From: Leptospira sp.
GTDB taxonomy: Bacteria; Spirochaetota; Leptospiria; Leptospirales; Leptospiraceae
Assembly (NCBI GenBank): GCA_025457985.1
Contig: JALOTI010000046.1
Span: 1 to 9,118 of the forward strand
Direction: 5' to 3'
DNA length: 9,118 nucleotides
Shown: positions 6,824 through 9,118 of the stretch, one piece after another
Layout: each line of letters starts with the position of its first letter
Numbering within the stretch: position 1 is the stretch's first letter
The notes under the pieces: model-generated
Seen by the model: only the letters and a program-made list of their open reading frames with translations
What the model was told of the DNA's origin: nothing
Database searches by the model: none
Made by a program: the position numbers and the translations under genes

Positions 6824-7689
6824 GTTTGGATTTTTTTTACTTTCCCGAGACAAGTCTCCGAACGCCTTACTTCAATTTAGCGATCGAAGAAGCTATTGCC
6901 CTAAATCTAAACAAATTTCAAATTACAGCTGGAGTGCGAGTTTGGAAAAATCCAAAGTCCATCATCATAGGTCTTTCCGAAGATCCCTATCGAAATATTA
7001 AATCATCCATCGTTGATCTTTCCAAGTTGAGTTTACAAAACGGTTTGGTTGGGAAAAAACCAGACCAGAATACTTGTTATGTGGCAAGGCGTGCATCTGG
7101 GGGAGGCACTGTTTTTCACAATGAGACAGGGAATATCAACTATTCCTTTTACTTCAATTATGATGTAAGGAAAGAACTGTATCCAGTAAAAGATTCCTAT
7201 GATATTTTACTAGGTTTAGTTACAAAATCTCTGAGAAAACAAGGGTTTTTGGCAGAATTCTCAGGAAAATCTGACCTCACATTTATTGTGAATGGAACCC
7301 AAAAAAAAATATCTGGGAATGCGCAGTTCAGAAAAAAAAACTGTATTGTCCAACATGGAACTTTGATCCTCAAAGAAGAATTGATCGACCAAGTAACAGA
7401 TGTTTTGCACCATCCTCCCGAAGAGCCCGAATATCGAAAGAATAGATCCCATCGAGAATTTTTAACATCCCTTCCCAAAGAGTTTTCTCTAGAAATTTGG
7501 AAAAAAGATTTGGTGGATGTTACAAGGGACTATCTCGGGCTCAGAAAACCCCCTGATTTTTCCGAATTTTCTTTTTTTTCCAAAGGGTTTTCTTCTTTTC
7601 GGAAACAAGTCCTCTTGGATTCTGAAATTATTCGTAAAAAGAAATACCAAAACTTGAATTATATTTTGAACAGAGAAATACCTACATGA
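6820..7689 (+). CDS. lipoate-protein ligase A-like protein (BPL/LPL catalytic domain), short form
   Basis: The protein has 289 residues from GTG 6820, whose GTGA overlaps the rhomboid stop. The family joins lipoate, as lipoyl-AMP, to a lysine of lipoyl domains (GcvH, 2-oxoacid dehydrogenase E2). Motifs: [11 protein letters not shown] at 90-100 (lipoate loop), GNINYSF at 104-110, KKISGNAQ at 162-169 with Lys163 as the likely adenylate-contacting lysine, and HGTLIL at 179-184. The segment before the lysine reads SGKSDLT, like ATP-using LplA, and lacks the active-site Cys of LipM-type octanoyltransferases. E. coli LplA has 338 residues with a separate C-terminal accessory domain. This protein ends soon after the catalytic fold and appears to lack that domain, so it may need a partner or act as an amidotransferase instead. 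Several 8-9 nt homopolymers occur in the gene. The stop overlaps glyA by 4 nt. Confidence 0.85.
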   Translation: MSLDFFYFPETSLRTPYFNLAIEEAIALNLNKFQITAGVRVWKNPKSIIIGLSEDPYRNIKSSIVDLSKLSLQNGLVGKKPDQNTCYVARRASGGGTVFHNETGNINYSFYFNYDVRKELYPVKDSYDILLGLVTKSLRKQGFLAEFSGKSDLTFIVNGTQKKISGNAQFRKKNCIVQHGTLILKEELIDQVTDVLHHPPEEPEYRKNRSHREFLTSLPKEFSLEIWKKDLVDVTRDYLGLRKPPDFSEFSFFSKGFSSFRKQVLLDSEIIRKKKYQNLNYILNREIPT

Positions 7690-8933
7690 CCTATTTACAA
7701 AACCAAGACCCAGAAGTTTTTGCAGCACTTAAAAAAGAAGACGAAAGACAAGAACACTCTCTCGAAATGATTGCGAGTGAGAACTTTGTTTCACGTGCTG
7801 TTTTAGAAGCCTACCATTCTACACTTACAAACAAGTATGCGGAAGGTTATCCTGGAAAACGATATTATAATGGATGTGAAAATGCAGATGTCGTAGAACA
7901 ACTCGCTATTGATCGAGCAAAAAAAATGTTCGGTGCAGAGTATGCAAACGTACAACCACATAGTGGTGCACAAGCAAACATGGCAGTTTTTTTGGCAACA
8001 CTCGAACCAGGCGATGCTTTTCTTGGCATGAACCTAGCTCATGGTGGACACCTAACACATGGTAGCGCAGTAAACATTAGCGGAAAGTATTTTAAACCCA
8101 TTCCTTACGGAGTGAAAGAATCAGACGAAAGAATTGATTACGATGAAGTAGCTAAGCTTGCAAAAGAACACAAACCTAAATTGATAGTTGTGGGTGCTTC
8201 TGCATATCCGAGAACCATTGACTTCGCAAAATTTAAGGAAATTGCGGACAGTATTGGTGCCAAAATTATGGCTGATATTGCACATATCTCGGGTTTGGTG
8301 GTAGCTGGCGAACACCCCTCCCCTATTGGAATCTGTGATTTTGTCACAACAACAACTCACAAAACCTTGAGGGGTCCAAGGGGCGGACTGATTCTGTCTA
8401 GCGCAGCAAATGAAAAGATTCTTAATTCGCGTGTATTCCCTGGTATCCAAGGTGGGCCACTTATGCATGTGATTGCCGCCAAAGCGGTTGCTTTCCAGGA
8501 AGCCCTCCAACCAGAATTTAAAACGTATATCAAACAAGTTGTCAAAAATGCAAAAACACTTGCGGAGACTTTCCAAAAGAGAGGCTTTCGCGTGATTTCT
8601 GGCGGAACGGACAATCATATTGTCTTGGTTGATGTCTCCGTTAAAGGATTAACAGGTGCAGCTGCCGCTGATGGTTTGGATCATATTGGCGTAACGATCA
8701 ATAAAAATGCCATACCATTCGATAAAAATCCTCCTGCAGTGGCGTCAGGAATTCGGTTGGGAACACCCGCCCTCACAACAAGGGGATTTAAAGAATCCGA
8801 GATTACCCAAGTAGGTAATCTCATCTGTGATTTCCTTGATCATATTGGCGATGCTAGTTGGGAAGAAAAAGTAAAAGGTGCTGTGAAGGAACTCACAGGC
8901 AAATTTCCCATGAAATCGTTTCGCCTCGATTAA
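7686..8933 (+). CDS. glyA: serine hydroxymethyltransferase
   Basis: The protein has 415 residues, against 417 in E. coli. It interconverts serine plus tetrahydrofolate with glycine plus 5,10-methylene-tetrahydrofolate in the cytoplasm, the main source of one-carbon units. It is a PLP enzyme of fold type [15 protein letters not shown] (221-234) holds Lys226, which forms the Schiff base. [12 protein letters not shown] (25-36), [14 protein letters not shown] (51-64), the HSGAQAN stretch (92-98), DIAHISGL (197-204) and [14 protein letters not shown] (354-367) are all family signatures. No residue loss or frameshift is visible. ATG 7686 overlaps the ligase stop (ATGA), with only a weak AGAG upstream, so translation is coupled. 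It is the last gene of the operon and is followed by a strong hairpin at 8950-8977. Pairing with a lipoate ligase gene fits a shared link to glycine and one-carbon metabolism (inference). Confidence 0.98.
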   Translation: MTYLQNQDPEVFAALKKEDERQEHSLEMIASENFVSRAVLEAYHSTLTNKYAEGYPGKRYYNGCENADVVEQLAIDRAKKMFGAEYANVQPHSGAQANMAVFLATLEPGDAFLGMNLAHGGHLTHGSAVNISGKYFKPIPYGVKESDERIDYDEVAKLAKEHKPKLIVVGASAYPRTIDFAKFKEIADSIGAKIMADIAHISGLVVAGEHPSPIGICDFVTTTTHKTLRGPRGGLILSSAANEKILNSRVFPGIQGGPLMHVIAAKAVAFQEALQPEFKTYIKQVVKNAKTLAETFQKRGFRVISGGTDNHIVLVDVSVKGLTGAAAADGLDHIGVTINKNAIPFDKNPPAVASGIRLGTPALTTRGFKESEITQVGNLICDFLDHIGDASWEEKVKGAVKELTGKFPMKSFRLD

Positions 8934-8949
8934 CATACCTTAGCTGAAT

Positions 8950-8977
8950 AGTTGGTTGGTTTTTACGCCAACCAACT
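8950..8977. terminator. perfect 10-bp hairpin between convergent glyA and the NRDE-like gene
   Basis: AGTTGGTTGG (8950-8959) and CCAACCAACT (8968-8977) pair perfectly around an 8-nt loop, TTTTTACG. It starts 16 nt after the glyA stop. Neither strand has a T run directly after the stem, so it is not a canonical Rho-independent terminator. It could act as a bidirectional 3'-end or RNA-stabilising structure. The TAA stop of the opposing gene (8965-8963) lies in the loop, and one arm codes for its last residues. Confidence 0.5.
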
Positions 8978-9118
8978 TGATTCAAAAGGACATACCAAAA
9001 TTTTTTCCGAATACAAGTCCACCATTGGATCAGGGTAACATCGTTCCACCATAGTTAACTGGTTTTTGGAAATCCAAGAGACGGTGGTCCCGCGGGTTCC
9101 GTAACCAGGAGTTTGGAT
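8963..9118 (-). CDS. C-terminal fragment of an NRDE/TANGO2-like family protein, cut by window edge
   Basis: The minus-strand frame is open from the window end to TAA 8965-8963, giving 51 residues. It begins IQTPGYGTRGTTVSWIS and continues through MVERCYPDP. The PGYGTR-(T/S)-T-V pattern followed by a beta strand and an ER motif is the C-terminal hallmark I know from NRDE (TANGO2-like) proteins. In that family the N-terminus carries the Asn-Arg-Asp-Glu motif, which is outside the window here. The family is widespread, and its members have been tied to haem handling in eukaryotes, but the bacterial role is not settled. The gene converges on glyA with 29 nt between the two stop codons. Reading-frame evidence is good; family assignment rests on one motif. 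Confidence 0.65.
   Translation of the reverse strand: MQTPGYGTRGTTVSWISKNQLTMVERCYPDPMVDLYSEKILVCPFESSWLA

Noticed and set aside
8121..8618. A 165-codon open frame on the minus strand inside glyA
   Set aside because: It lies antisense to the highly conserved core of GlyA, has no ribosome site, and its translation is low-complexity and Cys-rich with no recognisable domain.

Overview
The window looks like chromosomal DNA from a spirochaete of the genus Leptospira, more likely a saprophytic or environmental lineage. The basis is inference: moderately AT-rich codon use, a relaxed spirochaetal-type lipobox, Leptospira-style gene content, and protein sequences that read as leptospiral (GlyA, a rhomboid with a short helical C-terminal tail, a secreted TPR-like small protein). 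No mobile elements, tRNAs, rRNAs or CRISPR arrays are visible. Nearly all of the window is protein-coding.

Layout, left to right. (1) A plus-strand pair: the 3' part of an MBOAT O-acyltransferase (AlgI/DltB-like, cut by the window edge) overlaps a predicted lipoprotein of unknown function by 35 nt. (2) A minus-strand block, transcribed right to left: an MBL-fold metallo-hydrolase, then, 3 nt later, a full-length class A penicillin-binding protein (PBP1A type), a weak terminator, a 208-nt spacer and a small exported helical protein. The spacer is the most information-dense non-coding part of the window. It carries a near-consensus sigma-54 (-24/-12) promoter with correct spacing to the small gene, and a 7-bp dyad about 110-145 bp upstream, where an enhancer-binding protein would be expected. 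(3) A plus-strand operon, divergent from the metallo-hydrolase: rhomboid protease, a short lipoate-protein ligase and serine hydroxymethyltransferase (glyA), joined by two 4-nt start/stop overlaps. (4) At the right edge, converging on glyA, the last 51 codons of a minus-strand gene that resembles the NRDE/TANGO2 family. Its stop codon sits in the loop of a perfect 10-bp hairpin shared with the glyA 3' end.

How the genes may work together (inference): the MBOAT and lipoprotein probably act at the envelope on acylation of a surface polymer. The metallo-hydrolase and PBP1A are translationally coupled, which links a hydrolase of unknown substrate to cell-wall synthesis. GlyA and the lipoate ligase both bear on one-carbon metabolism, since the glycine cleavage H protein needs lipoate. 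No wholly new multi-gene system is evident. The best lead is the predicted sigma-54-controlled small secreted protein.
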